Of a stretch of DNA of 64,000 bases, positions 9,239 through 19,585 are shown one piece after another. The notes under the pieces are model-generated. The model was not told where the DNA came from. It worked only from the letters and a program-made list of their open reading frames with translations, and ran no database searches. Both the position numbers and the translations under genes were made by a program. The stretch covers positions 124,001 through 188,000 of the forward strand of contig NZ_JBAKHD010000002.1 of NCBI RefSeq assembly GCF_049065735.1. Reading direction: 5' to 3'. This DNA is from Paramesorhizobium sp049065735 (lineage in GTDB: Bacteria; Pseudomonadota; Alphaproteobacteria; Rhizobiales; Rhizobiaceae). Position 1 is the stretch's first letter, and each line of letters opens with the position of its first letter.

Positions 9239-10543
9239 TCAGACTTTTACGAGATGCTCCGCGCGGTCCTCATTGCCGAAAATCTTGAGATAGCGCTCCA
9301 CTTCCCTGGGGTCGCCGGTGGCCTTGCGCGGGTTGTCGGAGAGCTTCACCGCCGGGTGGCCATTGGCCTCGCTGACCTTGCAGACGAGCGAAATCGCGTT
9401 GAGACCGCTGATATTGGTCGGCGCGCAGCCGGCAAAATCATTGGTGAGGTTGGTGCCCCAGCCGAAGCTCATCCGCACCCGGTCGTGGAAATGATGGTAG
9501 GTCTCCTCGATTGTATCGACATCGAGCGCGTCGGAGAAAATGAGCAGCTTGTCGCGCGGGTTCTTTCCCTTCTCCTCCCACCAGCGGATGATGCGCTCGC
9601 CCCCCTCGATGGGCGGGGCACTGTCTGGACGGAAGCCGGTCCAGTCCGCCACCCAGTCCGGCGCGTCGCGCAGGAAGGCGGCGGTGCCGAAGGCATCGGG
9701 CAGCACGATCAAGAGATTGCCGTCATAATAGCGCTCCCAATCCTTGAGCACGCGATAGGGCGCGCCGCGCAGCTCCTTATCGTTGCGCGAGATGGCGGCG
9801 AGCACCATAGGGAGCTCATGAGCATTGGTGCCGAGGGCTTCCAGATCGGTATCCATGGCGAGCAGCACATTGCTCGTGCCGGTGAAGGCGTCGCCGATGC
9901 CTTCCTTCAGCGCCTCGACGCACCAGCGCTGCCAGAGGAAGGAGTGACGGCGGCGGGTGCCGAAATCGGAGATTCTAAGATCGCGCAGCCGCCGCAACCG
10001 CTCGACCTTGCTCCACATCTTGGCCTTAGCGCGGGCATAGAGCACATCGAGCGCGAAGGGGCCGAGCGATTTCATCGCCGCGCGCGAGCGCAGTTCGTTG
10101 ATGATGGCGAGGGCCGGGATCTCCCACATGGTGGTGTGCATCCACGGCCCATGGAAGTTCAGCTCGAACTGGCCGTCGCGGCGAACGAGCTCGTAATCCG
10201 GCAACTGGAAATTGGCGAGCCAGGCGAGGAACTCCGGCGAGAATATCTGCTTGCGGCCATAGAAAGTGTTACCCGCCAGCCAGATCATCTCCTTCTTGGT
10301 GAAGCGCAGCGTGCGGGCATGATCGAGCTGCGCGCGCAGTTCCGCCTCGTCGATCTCGTCGGCAAGGCGCACGGTGGTGGTGCGGTTGATGAGCGTGAAC
10401 GTCGCCTCCACCTTCGGGTAGAGGCCCCAGATCATCTGCAGCATCAGCAGCTTGTAAAAATCCGTATCCAGCAGGCTGCGGATAATCGGATCGAGCTTCC
10501 ATGTGTGATTGTAGACGCGCTGCGCGATGTCGGTTCTGGTCAT
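9239..10543 (-). CDS. pncB: Nicotinate phosphoribosyltransferase
   Basis: The 434-residue cytosolic enzyme converts nicotinate and PRPP to nicotinate mononucleotide, the first step of NAD salvage (Preiss-Handler pathway). Family blocks include SLLDTDFYKLLMLQMIWGLY at the N terminus, ISDFGTRRRHSFLWQ, GTSNVLLAMDTDLEALGTNA, IFSDALDVDTIEETYHHF and the phosphate-binding SFGWGTNLTNDFAG near the end. Length matches bacterial PncB. GGAGAG precedes ATG 10543 by about 5 nt. It is downstream of cgs on the same strand but separated by a repeat-derived hairpin (10558-10642), so it is probably transcribed separately. Confidence 0.95.
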   Translation of the reverse strand: MTRTDIAQRVYNHTWKLDPIIRSLLDTDFYKLLMLQMIWGLYPKVEATFTLINRTTTVRLADEIDEAELRAQLDHARTLRFTKKEMIWLAGNTFYGRKQIFSPEFLAWLANFQLPDYELVRRDGQFELNFHGPWMHTTMWEIPALAIINELRSRAAMKSLGPFALDVLYARAKAKMWSKVERLRRLRDLRISDFGTRRRHSFLWQRWCVEALKEGIGDAFTGTSNVLLAMDTDLEALGTNAHELPMVLAAISRNDKELRGAPYRVLKDWERYYDGNLLIVLPDAFGTAAFLRDAPDWVADWTGFRPDSAPPIEGGERIIRWWEEKGKNPRDKLLIFSDALDVDTIEETYHHFHDRVRMSFGWGTNLTNDFAGCAPTNISGLNAISLVCKVSEANGHPAVKLSDNPRKATGDPREVERYLKIFGNEDRAEHLVKV

Positions 10544-10557
10544 CGGGCTCTCCGAGA

Positions 10558-10642
10558 GGGGAGTAAGGGAACAAGCGATAGGGGAGTAAGGATAACTGGA
10601 TTCCCTTACTCCCCTATTTCTCTATTTGCTTATTCCCCTACT
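10558..10642. repeat. Repeat family B, copy 1 (GGGGAGTA-type hairpin)
   Basis: G-rich units such as GGGGAGTAAGG on the left are followed by their complement (TTCCCTTACTCCCCTATT) on the right, forming a long imperfect hairpin. Related copies are at 23696-23800 and 32841-32919. The cgs stop codon (TAG, complement of 10638-10640) lies inside the right arm. Confidence 0.8.
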
Positions 10643-13600
10643 CCGCTTGTGCCATCTTGGGAAGCTCCACAATGATTTCGTGCTCGCCGGTCTTCTTCAG
10701 CGGGATGCCCTTTTCGGGGCTTGCCACTTTCTTGCCGTCAAGCTTGATCGAACCTGCCTTGCCGCCCGTTCTGATTTCGATGCGGTAGGTGGCGTCGTCC
10801 ACGCGCAGCGACACCGAGCAGCCATTCCATGCCGAGGGCAGCGCTGGGTCGATAAACAGCCGGTCGGCGCGGCGGTTGAGGCCGAGTATGCCTTCCGTCG
10901 CGACGCGATAGAGCCAGCCGGCCGAGCCGGTGTACCAGGTCCAGCCGCCCTGCCCGCGCCGCGGCGCGACGGAATAGATATCGGCGGCGACCACATAGGG
11001 CTCGACGCGATAGCTCTCGGGGTTGCGGCTGTGATGGATCGGGTTGATCATCTCGAACCAGCGATAGGCCTCGTCATTCTGCTTGAGCCGCGTCAATGCC
11101 AGAATGGCCCAGGTCGCACCATGGGTATATTGGCCGCCATTTTCGCGAACGCCCGGCGGGTAGCCCTTGATGTAGCCGGGATCGTGCACGGTCTTGTCGA
11201 AGGGCGGCGTGAAGAGACGGATGAGCTCGCCTTCCACGTCCAGCAACTGCTCGCGCAGCGACTGCATCGCCTGCCCGGCACGCTCCGGATCAGCCGCGCC
11301 CGACAGCACCGCCCAGCTTTGGGCGATGGCGTCGATGCGGCATTCGTCGCTGTCCCTGGAGCCGAGCGGCGAGCCGTCGTCATAATAGCCGCGGCGGTAC
11401 CATGCGCCATCCCAGCCGGCTTCTTCCAGCGCAGCCTTGAGGCTTTCCAAATGGCGTGCCCAGGCCTCCGCCCGCTTTGCATCCTTGCGCGCTTCGGCGA
11501 TGGGGACGAATTGCCGCAGCGTATAGGCGAGGAACCAGCCGAGCCAGACGCTCTCGCCCTTGCCATGGACGCCGACCAGATTCATGCCGTCGTTCCAGTC
11601 GCCGCCGAGAATCAGCGGCAGGCCGTTTTCGCCAGTGCGGGCAATGGCGAGATCGAGCGCCAGCGCGCAATGCTCGTAAATGCTGGCGGTCTCCTTCGAC
11701 ACTTGCGGCTGATAGAAGGCATCGTGCTGGCCCTCCTCCAGCGCCTGGCCTTCGAGGAACGGCACTTGCTCATCGAGGACGGCGAGGTCGCCCGTTGTCT
11801 GCGTGTAGAGCGAGGCGGCATAGCCGAGCCAGACGACGTCGTCCGAGATGAGCGTGCGAACGCCCGCCCCGGTCGAGGGCAGCCACCAATGCTGCACATC
11901 GCCCTCGCGGAACTGGCGCGAGGCGACATTGACGAGCTGCCTGCGCGCCAGCATCGGGTCGAGCGCCAGCAGCGCCAGCGTATCCTGCAACTGGTCGCGG
12001 AAGCCATAAGCGCCGCTCGCCTGATAGAAGGCGGCGCGAGCCCAGATTCGGCAGGCGAGGCTCTGGTAGGGCAGCCAGCGATTGACCATCAGGTCGAAGG
12101 CCGGGTCGGGCGTTTTCACCTGCAGGCTACCCAGGAAATCACGCCAGACAACACGCGAGGCCTCCAGCGTATCGTCAAAGGACTTCACCCGCTGTGCGGC
12201 GATGAGGCGGCGCGCCTCGGCCTCGCCCTCGGTGCAGCCGAGGTAGAAGATGATCTCTTCCTCCGCGCCTGCCGCAATCTCCAAATCGAAGGCGAGCGCG
12301 GCGCAAGGATCGCGTCCGGCTTCGACCGTGTTCAGAAGCGGCCTGCCCTGGAGGACGGTATCCGGCTCCTCTACGGAACCGGTATTGCCGATGAACTCGA
12401 CACGATCCGACGAAACGGAAGTGGGCTGGCGCGACGCCGCGAAGAAGGCGACCTGACCGGCCTTGTCCACCTGATAGGGGTTGCGGGCGAAGAGGGCGCC
12501 CAGCTTTTCATCATGCGCGGGCACGATGAAAGGCGCGGTCCTGGAGCGGACATTGCCGAGCACCCATTCGACGTATGCGTAGACGCGCAGGCGCTTCGCC
12601 GCGCGGCCGCGATTGCTGATCACCAGCTTCGACATGCGGACCGGCTCGGCCGGATCTACGATGTGGGTCAGCGTCATCGCGGTGCCGCCCCGCTCGCTCG
12701 CAAAGCGGGCGTAGCCGGCGCCGAACTTCGCCTCGTAATCCGCTTCCTCGTCGCGCAGCACGGCAGCGACCGGTGAGGAGGCTTCGCCCGTATCGAGATC
12801 GACCACATAGACCGCTTCGCCCGGCCGGTTCGCTACCGCATCGTTGGCCCAGGGGGTCAGCTGGAAATCGCGGCTGTTGCCGGCCCAGGTGAAGGCTGCG
12901 CCCTCGGCGGAAATATGGAAGCCGAAATTCGGGTTGGAGATGACGTTGATCCACGGATGGGGCGTGACGCGCTGGCCATTGAGGCGCACCACATAGTCGC
13001 CATCCGCGTCGAAGCCGCCATAGCCGTTCCAGAATTGCAGGCCCGTGCCGTCAGGCTGCGCCCGTTCCTTCACCGGCAGGACAGGCGTCGTGACCAGGGG
13101 CTTGGCAATCTCCGCCGCGCGCTCGGCGGCGGAAACGGCGCTTTCGGCCTCGGCGATGCTTTCGCTGCGCGCGGCGAGGTCGCCGGTGATCTCCTGCGTG
13201 CGCCGGAGCTGCTCGGCGAGCGAGCCGTTCTGCGCATGCATGACGATGCGGGCGGAAGCGAGCAGGGTGTTATAGGTCTCCTCGCTCATCTGGTCGCGGC
13301 GCACCGCGAAGATGTGCTGGCGCGGACCCGCCCACGCGCCACGGGCGCGATAGCTGTCGGCAACCCATTCGATGCCGCGGTGGAAATCCTGCGCATAGGA
13401 GAAGGCACGCTCGTTGATGGCGACGACATCGACCACCAGACCCTTGGCCCGCCAATATTCCTGCGCCTTCAGCACCTCGCGCAGCACGTCCAGCGCGGCT
13501 TCGTCATCCATGCGCAGGGCAAAGATCGGGAAGTCGCCCGAGATGCTGAGCGGCCAGAGCTCCGACTGCTTGCCGAGCCCGCTGGCAATCGCCTCCGGCG

Positions 13601-16600
13601 ACTGGCGGAACGCCCGGTCGGGGTAGAGAAGATAGGTCGCGACCTTCTGGTAATCGGCGGCCTGCGCCGGGCCGATGCCGATGTGATGCAGCCGCACCTG
13701 CGAGCGCGTCCACGAGAGCGAGAACTCGCGGGCGAAGCATTCGGGGTGACGGTAGCGCGACACCGTTTCTTCCAGTCCCTGGCGGCTATCGCTGGCGAGC
13801 GTCCAGAAGACGAGGCTCACCTTCTTGCGCGCCGGAACGCGCACGCGGCAGCGCACCGAGGCGATGGCATCGAGCACACAGCCCTGGCTGCCGAGCAGCG
13901 GCGCGTTCGTATCCAGAACAGCGGGGTTGCGTAAGGAACGGCCGCGGCCGATGAAGACGCGGCGGTCGGTTTCGGCTTCCGCCTCACGCGCCGCGCCGGA
14001 GAGATCGGCGACGAAATGCGCCACATGGATATCCGGGTCCGACGGCGCGCGCTTGCGCCTGGTCGCATAGACCGTCGTGCCGTTGGCGGCAATCTCGGTT
14101 TCCACGAACATCTTGGAGAAGGCTGGGTGGGCGCTGTCCGATTCGTCCGGGGCGAGCACCAGCTCGGCATAGGACGTCAGCTCGATGACACGGTCGCGCG
14201 AGCTCGTATTGATGATGTCGATGCGCCGGCCCTCGCCATTCGATTCCGAAGCGACGATGCACTCGACCACCGTCTTGATGTCGCCCACCGTCTTGAAGAA
14301 CTCGGCCTTCTCGTCGGTGAAGACGGCCTTGGCCTCGCCTTCCGCATTGCGGGTGGGCTCGCCGGTGGCGGACCACCAATGGCCGGTTTCGACATCGCGC
14401 AGGAACAGGAAGGTGCCCTGCATGTCCTCGGCGGCATCCGCCTGGAAGCGGGTGACGGCGAGATTGTTCCAGCGGCTGTAGCCGGAACCGTTGGCGGTGA
14501 GCATGACGGCATACTGGCCGTTCGACATGATCTGCGTGGCGCGCGGCGCTTTCAGCGGATTGTCGATGATACGCATGGGCGCATCGTCGAAACCGCCGTC
14601 GTCGGTGCGCATCGGGTTTTCCGCCTTGGCGTAAACCATCGGAATTTCGCGCGGCGCCTTCTCCTGCAGAAGCAGCTCTGCCGCCTCGATCACAGGATCG
14701 CTGTGGAAGCGCTCGCGCATGCGGCCATCGAAGATGACGTTGTTGACAGCAATAATCGACATGCCGCTATGGTGCGCATAATAGTTGCGCACGACCGCGC
14801 ATTTCTCGCCTTCAGGCACGCGCGACGGGGTGAAATCCACCGAATCGTGGAAGCCATAGGGCCCCAGCGCGCCGACCGTACGCAGGCGCTTCAAATTCGC
14901 CACCGCTTCCGCCGGCTGGTACTGCGCGGCAAGCAAGCTGGCATAGGGCGCGATGACGGCGTTGCGCGAAAGGCCGCGCTTCAGGCCCAGCGTCGGCACA
15001 CCGAAATTGGTGTACTGGTAGTTCATCTCGGGATCGCGGGCATTGTAGGCCGCTTCCGAAATGCCCCAGGGCAGGCCGCGCGACGTCGCATATTCGATCT
15101 GGCGCTTGACCACGAGCCGGTTGGTCTGGTCGAGTAGCGAGCCGAGCGGTTCCTTCATCACCAGCGGCGGCATCAGATATTCGAACATCGAGCCGGACCA
15201 GGAAAGGAGCGCGCCCTTCCAGCCCACGGGCACGAGTAGGCGTCCAAGCCGGAACCAATGATCGACAGGCACGTCGCCCTTGGCGATGGCGAAAAGGCTG
15301 GCAAGGCGGGCCTCCGAGGCCAGAAGATCGTAGCAGCTTTCGTCCAGCTCGTTTTCCTGTACGCGATAGCCGATGGAGAGGAGACGGCGCTCCTTGCGCT
15401 CCAGGAAGTCGAACTGCATGTCGAAGGCAAGCTGGCGGGCGCGGGTAGCGAACTCACGCAGCCGCTCGCGTAGCGCATCCGTGTCGTGCTCGCCGATGGC
15501 GTCGTCCGTATGCGCCTTGCAGGTATCGACGAGAATGCGCGCCCACTGGCTGGCGGCGAGGCTCCCCGGCGTGCCGATCTCGCTGTTGAGCTCATCCGTC
15601 AGCTTGACGATGTCATTGGCGAAGAGCGCCAGATTGATCGTGCGGAAGGAAGCGGTTTCCGGCTCCTCCTTCACCGTGCGGACGGCGCGGCGGAAGTTGG
15701 AAATGCGCTCTTCCAGCCTGCGGCGTAACGGGCGCAGAATGCGCCGGTCATCAGGGATTTCGGCCAGCGTTTCCTCGAGAATGTCGTTGACATCAAGGAT
15801 GCCGTCGAGATCGCTTTGGAGATAGACGGATGGCGCTTCGGCCCATTCTTCGAGGGCGGAGGAAAGCGTGACCAGATGGCCCGCCAGATTGCCGCTGTCC
15901 ACGGCGGAGACATAAAGCGGCATCAGCGGCTTCAGGCTGGTCGTGTCGTACCAATTGTAGAGATGGCCGCGATATTTCTCCATCTTCTCGACGGTGCCGA
16001 GCGTCCGGTCGATCCGGTTGAGCGCATCGGCAAAGCCGATCCAGCCGAAATCGCGCGCGGCCACCACCGAGAGGAGATAGACGCCGATATTGGTCGGCGA
16101 GGTGCGCGGTGCGACGACCGGGAACGGGTCTTCCTGGAAATTGTCGGGCGGCAGGTGGTTGTGCTCTTCGGTCGTGAAGGTCTCGAAATAGCGCCAGGTG
16201 CGGCGGGCATAGCGGCGTAAATCGCCCTTGTCCGATGAGCGGACCTCCAGCGTATCCTGCGGCTTGGCCGAACGGCTGACCAGCCAGGCGATGAGCGGCG
16301 AGAAGAGCCAGAGAACAGTGAAGGGCACGGCGACGAGCAGCGCCTTGCTTTCCGTAAGAAGCGGGATCATGAGCGACACGACCCCAAGGGTCACCGCCGG
16401 CCACATCAGCCTGATGTAATAGGCAAGCGTGTCCGGAGAGGATTTCGCCTGCGCCGCCGTGCGCCATTCCAGGAGATTGCGGTGGGATACGCCGAGGCGA
16501 TAGAGCGTGCGCACGATGGCGTCCGCCATCAGGCAGGCATTGTTGGCGAGGAAGGTGGTGCGGAGCCATACATCCGCAGCGCCAAGCCTGACCTCCGTCA

Positions 16601-19223
16601 GCAGCGATTCCAAATGGCCCTTCACGGAATAATCCATACCGGGCGGAAGCAGGTTGCGGATCAAACCGAAGGTCGGGGCGACGAACATGCTGGCCAGCAG
16701 GAAGAATTGCCACAGCGCAGCCACGCCGAGCGGCAGGAAGGTCCAGCCGGCGACCGAGGCGATGACCCAGAGGATCGGGTTCAGCGATCGGCGCAGATTG
16801 TCAGCCATCTTCCAGCGGGTGATGGGATTGACGCCGCGCCCGGTTGAGAAAAGATAGGACAGGAGCTGCCAGTCGCCGCGCGCCCAGCGATGATGGCGCG
16901 AAATATCGACATTGTAGCCTGTGGGGTAGTCCTCGACCACCTCGACATCGCTGACGAGGGCGCAGCGCGCATAGCCGCCTTCCAAGAGATCGTGGCTGAG
17001 AACGGCGTTTTCTTCGATACGGCCGGCCATGGCCTTTTCGAACGTGTCGATCTCGTAGAGGCCCTTGCCCGTGAAGGTGCCCTCGCCCAGCACGTCCTGA
17101 TAGACGTCCGACACGGCGAAGACATAGGGGTCGATGCCGCGATTGACCGAGAAGACGCGCTGGAGGAAGGAGGCGTCGTCGCCCGTCGTCAGCGAGGGCG
17201 TGACGCGCGGCTGGAGGATGCCGTAGCCGCGCACGACCTCGCCCGTCTTCGGATCGAAAACGGGGCGGTTGAGGGGATGGCTGAGCTTGCCGGCGAGATG
17301 CGTGACCGCCTCCGGCGTCAGGCGCGTGTCGGCGTCGAGCGTCATGACGAACTTGACGTCCACAGGCAGGCGCGGGTCGGCAGGGAAGAAGCTCGTGTCC
17401 TGATCGCCGCGCAGAAGCAGGTTCAGCTCATGCAGCTTGCCGCGCTTGCGCTCCCAGCCCATCCAGCAGCCCTGCCGCGGATTATAGAGGCGGCGGCGAT
17501 GCAGGATGAAGAAGCGGGGCTGTCCTTCGCCGGTATAATGATAGTTCAGCTTGTCGATTTCGGCGCGGGCATATTCCAGCACCTCCATATCCGCTGCGGT
17601 GATTTCCTGCTGCGAATCGACCCAATCGCTGACAAGGGCGAAATAGACCTCGCCGCGCGGATTGGTGAGGTAATGGACCTCGAGATTGCGGATCTGTTCA
17701 TCGACCGAATCCCGCGAGGTGATGAAGGTGGGCACAGCCACCAGCGTGCGCGCCTCGGGCGGCAAGCCCTCCTTGAACTCATAGCCGATAAGCCGTGTGG
17801 GCTGGATGAAAAGCGGCACCAGCGAATTGAACAGCGCATAAGCGGCCTCCATCGCCGGGAAGAGCGCCAGAAGCGTGAAAGCCGCCGCCGCGCCTGCCGA
17901 AACGCCGAAGGCCGAGAGACCGGAATGGACAAGCGCCAGCAGCACCACCGTGAAAATAGCGATGGGCACGGCGAGGCCCCAGAGCCCAAGGCCGCGATAA
18001 AAGCGCAGGAGGCGCAGCGACAAGGGCGGCTGATACTCGCAGATGCGCTCTAGCTCCGGCCTGCCGTCGCCCGCCAGATAATAGGCGACAGCGCCCGTGC
18101 CCTTCGCTTCCTCACGGCCGGCGATTTCGGCCCGGTTGCCGTCCTCGGCAAGGCGCAGCGCCGCCCAGGTGATCTCGATCTCGGTTTTCGGCGAATGGCG
18201 CGCCATCTTCTCGATGGTGACGCGATAGGCGTTGCGCGAGCGGAAATCGAGCTTCTCGAAATCGCTGTGCTCGCGCAGGATGGCATCGACCTCATTGACG
18301 GTCTCGAACCAGGAGGTCCAGTCCACGTCGTCGATGGCCTTGAGGCTGCGGATGATATTGCCCATCGACACGCCGCCGGTGGACTGGCGGGCATGTTCCT
18401 GGATGATGGCGTCTTCGGCATCGCTGCCGTGCTTTTCCAGCTCCTTTTCCAGCCAGTCGGCGGCGACGCCCACATCGTTCGGGCTGTTGCGCAGGCGGTA
18501 GAGAAGATGCGTAGCGAAAGTGGGGTCGCGCGCGGCATCGGCATATTGCGAGAGAACGCGCTGCATATCCTCCTTCGACTGCGCCAGCTCGATTTCGTCC
18601 GCCACGCGGTTGGCGAAATTGCGCATGCCGCGCGCGCGCTCGACGCGAAGCGCAAGACGGCGGGCGTTCTCGATCAGCACAAATCGAACGGCTGACGGCA
18701 GCGCCCACAATTCGCCGATGCGCAGGGGCTCTACCGTCTGGAAGCCCCTGACGATCGCCGTCAGCGTCTTCAGCGAGAAATTGCTATCGCTATGGGCGAC
18801 ATAGAGCCAGGCCAGCGCGACGATACGCGGCATACCCTCCACCGGCGGGTAGGGCGGCAATTGCCGCAGGAAGCGCGCGGGCAGGGAGCGGCGCACCTGC
18901 TGGATGTTCTTGTCAACCGTATAATGATTGTCGAGCAGCCATTGCGCGGCAGGAGTGATCGTCTCGCCGGCGCGCGCGGCAGCATCGGAGGTGCGATAGA
19001 CGTGAAGGATCAGCCCGGCATTTTCGGACAGCCGCTTGGTGAAATCGAACGGCTCATATTCCGGCAGGCGGATATGCTCGCCCCGCGCCACGGCGGCGGC
19101 AAGCGTCTCCAGATCTTCCGGCGACTTATAGGATGCCCGGATAGGGATAGGCAGTTGGGCTAGAAGTTTCCCATCGGGCTTACGCGAAAAGAAAGACGAC
19201 ACAGAAAAAGACAAAGCCGGCAT
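10638..19223 (-). CDS. cgs: Cyclic beta-1,2-glucan synthase
   Basis: This 2,861-residue inner-membrane enzyme makes periplasmic cyclic beta-1,2-glucans from UDP-glucose. It is called NdvB in Sinorhizobium, ChvB in Agrobacterium and Cgs in Brucella, and is needed for osmotic adaptation and host interaction in those genera. The N-terminal region holds the GT84 glycosyltransferase core with several membrane segments (about 420-470 and 800-960) and a metal/UDP-sugar motif TLDADTRLT near residue 628. The C-terminal part, after two carbohydrate-binding regions, resembles GH94 glycoside phosphorylases (YGFRDQLQDTLAL, GGDWNDGMN, ENGGQYTHGATWA), which in Brucella controls glucan length. The reading frame is intact. 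AAGGGC precedes ATG 19223. The stop codon is supplied by a repeat. Confidence 0.97.
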   Translation of the reverse strand: MPALSFSVSSFFSRKPDGKLLAQLPIPIRASYKSPEDLETLAAAVARGEHIRLPEYEPFDFTKRLSENAGLILHVYRTSDAAARAGETITPAAQWLLDNHYTVDKNIQQVRRSLPARFLRQLPPYPPVEGMPRIVALAWLYVAHSDSNFSLKTLTAIVRGFQTVEPLRIGELWALPSAVRFVLIENARRLALRVERARGMRNFANRVADEIELAQSKEDMQRVLSQYADAARDPTFATHLLYRLRNSPNDVGVAADWLEKELEKHGSDAEDAIIQEHARQSTGGVSMGNIIRSLKAIDDVDWTSWFETVNEVDAILREHSDFEKLDFRSRNAYRVTIEKMARHSPKTEIEITWAALRLAEDGNRAEIAGREEAKGTGAVAYYLAGDGRPELERICEYQPPLSLRLLRFYRGLGLWGLAVPIAIFTVVLLALVHSGLSAFGVSAGAAAAFTLLALFPAMEAAYALFNSLVPLFIQPTRLIGYEFKEGLPPEARTLVAVPTFITSRDSVDEQIRNLEVHYLTNPRGEVYFALVSDWVDSQQEITAADMEVLEYARAEIDKLNYHYTGEGQPRFFILHRRRLYNPRQGCWMGWERKRGKLHELNLLLRGDQDTSFFPADPRLPVDVKFVMTLDADTRLTPEAVTHLAGKLSHPLNRPVFDPKTGEVVRGYGILQPRVTPSLTTGDDASFLQRVFSVNRGIDPYVFAVSDVYQDVLGEGTFTGKGLYEIDTFEKAMAGRIEENAVLSHDLLEGGYARCALVSDVEVVEDYPTGYNVDISRHHRWARGDWQLLSYLFSTGRGVNPITRWKMADNLRRSLNPILWVIASVAGWTFLPLGVAALWQFFLLASMFVAPTFGLIRNLLPPGMDYSVKGHLESLLTEVRLGAADVWLRTTFLANNACLMADAIVRTLYRLGVSHRNLLEWRTAAQAKSSPDTLAYYIRLMWPAVTLGVVSLMIPLLTESKALLVAVPFTVLWLFSPLIAWLVSRSAKPQDTLEVRSSDKGDLRRYARRTWRYFETFTTEEHNHLPPDNFQEDPFPVVAPRTSPTNIGVYLLSVVAARDFGWIGFADALNRIDRTLGTVEKMEKYRGHLYNWYDTTSLKPLMPLYVSAVDSGNLAGHLVTLSSALEEWAEAPSVYLQSDLDGILDVNDILEETLAEIPDDRRILRPLRRRLEERISNFRRAVRTVKEEPETASFRTINLALFANDIVKLTDELNSEIGTPGSLAASQWARILVDTCKAHTDDAIGEHDTDALRERLREFATRARQLAFDMQFDFLERKERRLLSIGYRVQENELDESCYDLLASEARLASLFAIAKGDVPVDHWFRLGRLLVPVGWKGALLSWSGSMFEYLMPPLVMKEPLGSLLDQTNRLVVKRQIEYATSRGLPWGISEAAYNARDPEMNYQYTNFGVPTLGLKRGLSRNAVIAPYASLLAAQYQPAEAVANLKRLRTVGALGPYGFHDSVDFTPSRVPEGEKCAVVRNYYAHHSGMSIIAVNNVIFDGRMRERFHSDPVIEAAELLLQEKAPREIPMVYAKAENPMRTDDGGFDDAPMRIIDNPLKAPRATQIMSNGQYAVMLTANGSGYSRWNNLAVTRFQADAAEDMQGTFLFLRDVETGHWWSATGEPTRNAEGEAKAVFTDEKAEFFKTVGDIKTVVECIVASESNGEGRRIDIINTSSRDRVIELTSYAELVLAPDESDSAHPAFSKMFVETEIAANGTTVYATRRKRAPSDPDIHVAHFVADLSGAAREAEAETDRRVFIGRGRSLRNPAVLDTNAPLLGSQGCVLDAIASVRCRVRVPARKKVSLVFWTLASDSRQGLEETVSRYRHPECFAREFSLSWTRSQVRLHHIGIGPAQAADYQKVATYLLYPDRAFRQSPEAIASGLGKQSELWPLSISGDFPIFALRMDDEAALDVLREVLKAQEYWRAKGLVVDVVAINERAFSYAQDFHRGIEWVADSYRARGAWAGPRQHIFAVRRDQMSEETYNTLLASARIVMHAQNGSLAEQLRRTQEITGDLAARSESIAEAESAVSAAERAAEIAKPLVTTPVLPVKERAQPDGTGLQFWNGYGGFDADGDYVVRLNGQRVTPHPWINVISNPNFGFHISAEGAAFTWAGNSRDFQLTPWANDAVANRPGEAVYVVDLDTGEASSPVAAVLRDEEADYEAKFGAGYARFASERGGTAMTLTHIVDPAEPVRMSKLVISNRGRAAKRLRVYAYVEWVLGNVRSRTAPFIVPAHDEKLGALFARNPYQVDKAGQVAFFAASRQPTSVSSDRVEFIGNTGSVEEPDTVLQGRPLLNTVEAGRDPCAALAFDLEIAAGAEEEIIFYLGCTEGEAEARRLIAAQRVKSFDDTLEASRVVWRDFLGSLQVKTPDPAFDLMVNRWLPYQSLACRIWARAAFYQASGAYGFRDQLQDTLALLALDPMLARRQLVNVASRQFREGDVQHWWLPSTGAGVRTLISDDVVWLGYAASLYTQTTGDLAVLDEQVPFLEGQALEEGQHDAFYQPQVSKETASIYEHCALALDLAIARTGENGLPLILGGDWNDGMNLVGVHGKGESVWLGWFLAYTLRQFVPIAEARKDAKRAEAWARHLESLKAALEEAGWDGAWYRRGYYDDGSPLGSRDSDECRIDAIAQSWAVLSGAADPERAGQAMQSLREQLLDVEGELIRLFTPPFDKTVHDPGYIKGYPPGVRENGGQYTHGATWAILALTRLKQNDEAYRWFEMINPIHHSRNPESYRVEPYVVAADIYSVAPRRGQGGWTWYTGSAGWLYRVATEGILGLNRRADRLFIDPALPSAWNGCSVSLRVDDATYRIEIRTGGKAGSIKLDGKKVASPEKGIPLKKTGEHEIIVELPKMAQAE

Positions 19224-19585
19224 ATGCCCTTGCAGCCCTATGAATTGACGGTTTCAGTTTTCCGAATTTTGGCCGGAAGCAGACGGTTGTAGCACACCGC
19301 AGCCATTTGAAAAACGATGCGTTTCCCCCGAAGCCCCCGATCCGTGGTGCTGACGAGTTTTGGCCAAAATGCGTCAGCGTTCCTCAAGTCCGGCTAAATC
19401 GATTCATCCGCAACGCACAAATCGTGTCCAGCCGTAAATCTGCGTTAGAAGATAGGGCGGCGCAAGGGATTTGCCAGTGTGATGTAATCGGCCATTGGGA
19501 ATGGGTGCTCGCGGCCTGTGCGATCGAGCAGGCCCGGCAAAAACTCGCCAAGCGGCAGCCGTCTGTATGAGAACGTCGCTGCCTG
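19224..19585. other. Intergenic stretch without a recognised gene
   Basis: These 362 nt lie between the start of cgs and the end of cysA. I see no convincing gene, RNA or repeat. Short ORFs on both strands (for example plus 19307-19570) lack a ribosome-binding site and family resemblance. The cgs promoter is presumably near 19224-19300 on the minus strand. Confidence 0.5.

Noticed and set aside
10558..10642. CRISPR-like short repeats
   Set aside because: The units are 7-8 nt, directly adjacent, inverted across the centre and without spacers; no cas genes are present.
10626..12776. Plus-strand ORF of 716 codons opposite cgs
   Set aside because: It is antisense to the conserved GH94-like part of Cgs, and its composition (Arg/Ala/Gly-rich, no domain) is what high-GC third-position bias produces on the opposite strand.
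19307..19570. Plus-strand ORF of 87 codons between cgs and cysA
   Set aside because: There is no ribosome-binding site, no family resemblance and atypical residue use; it is treated as chance.
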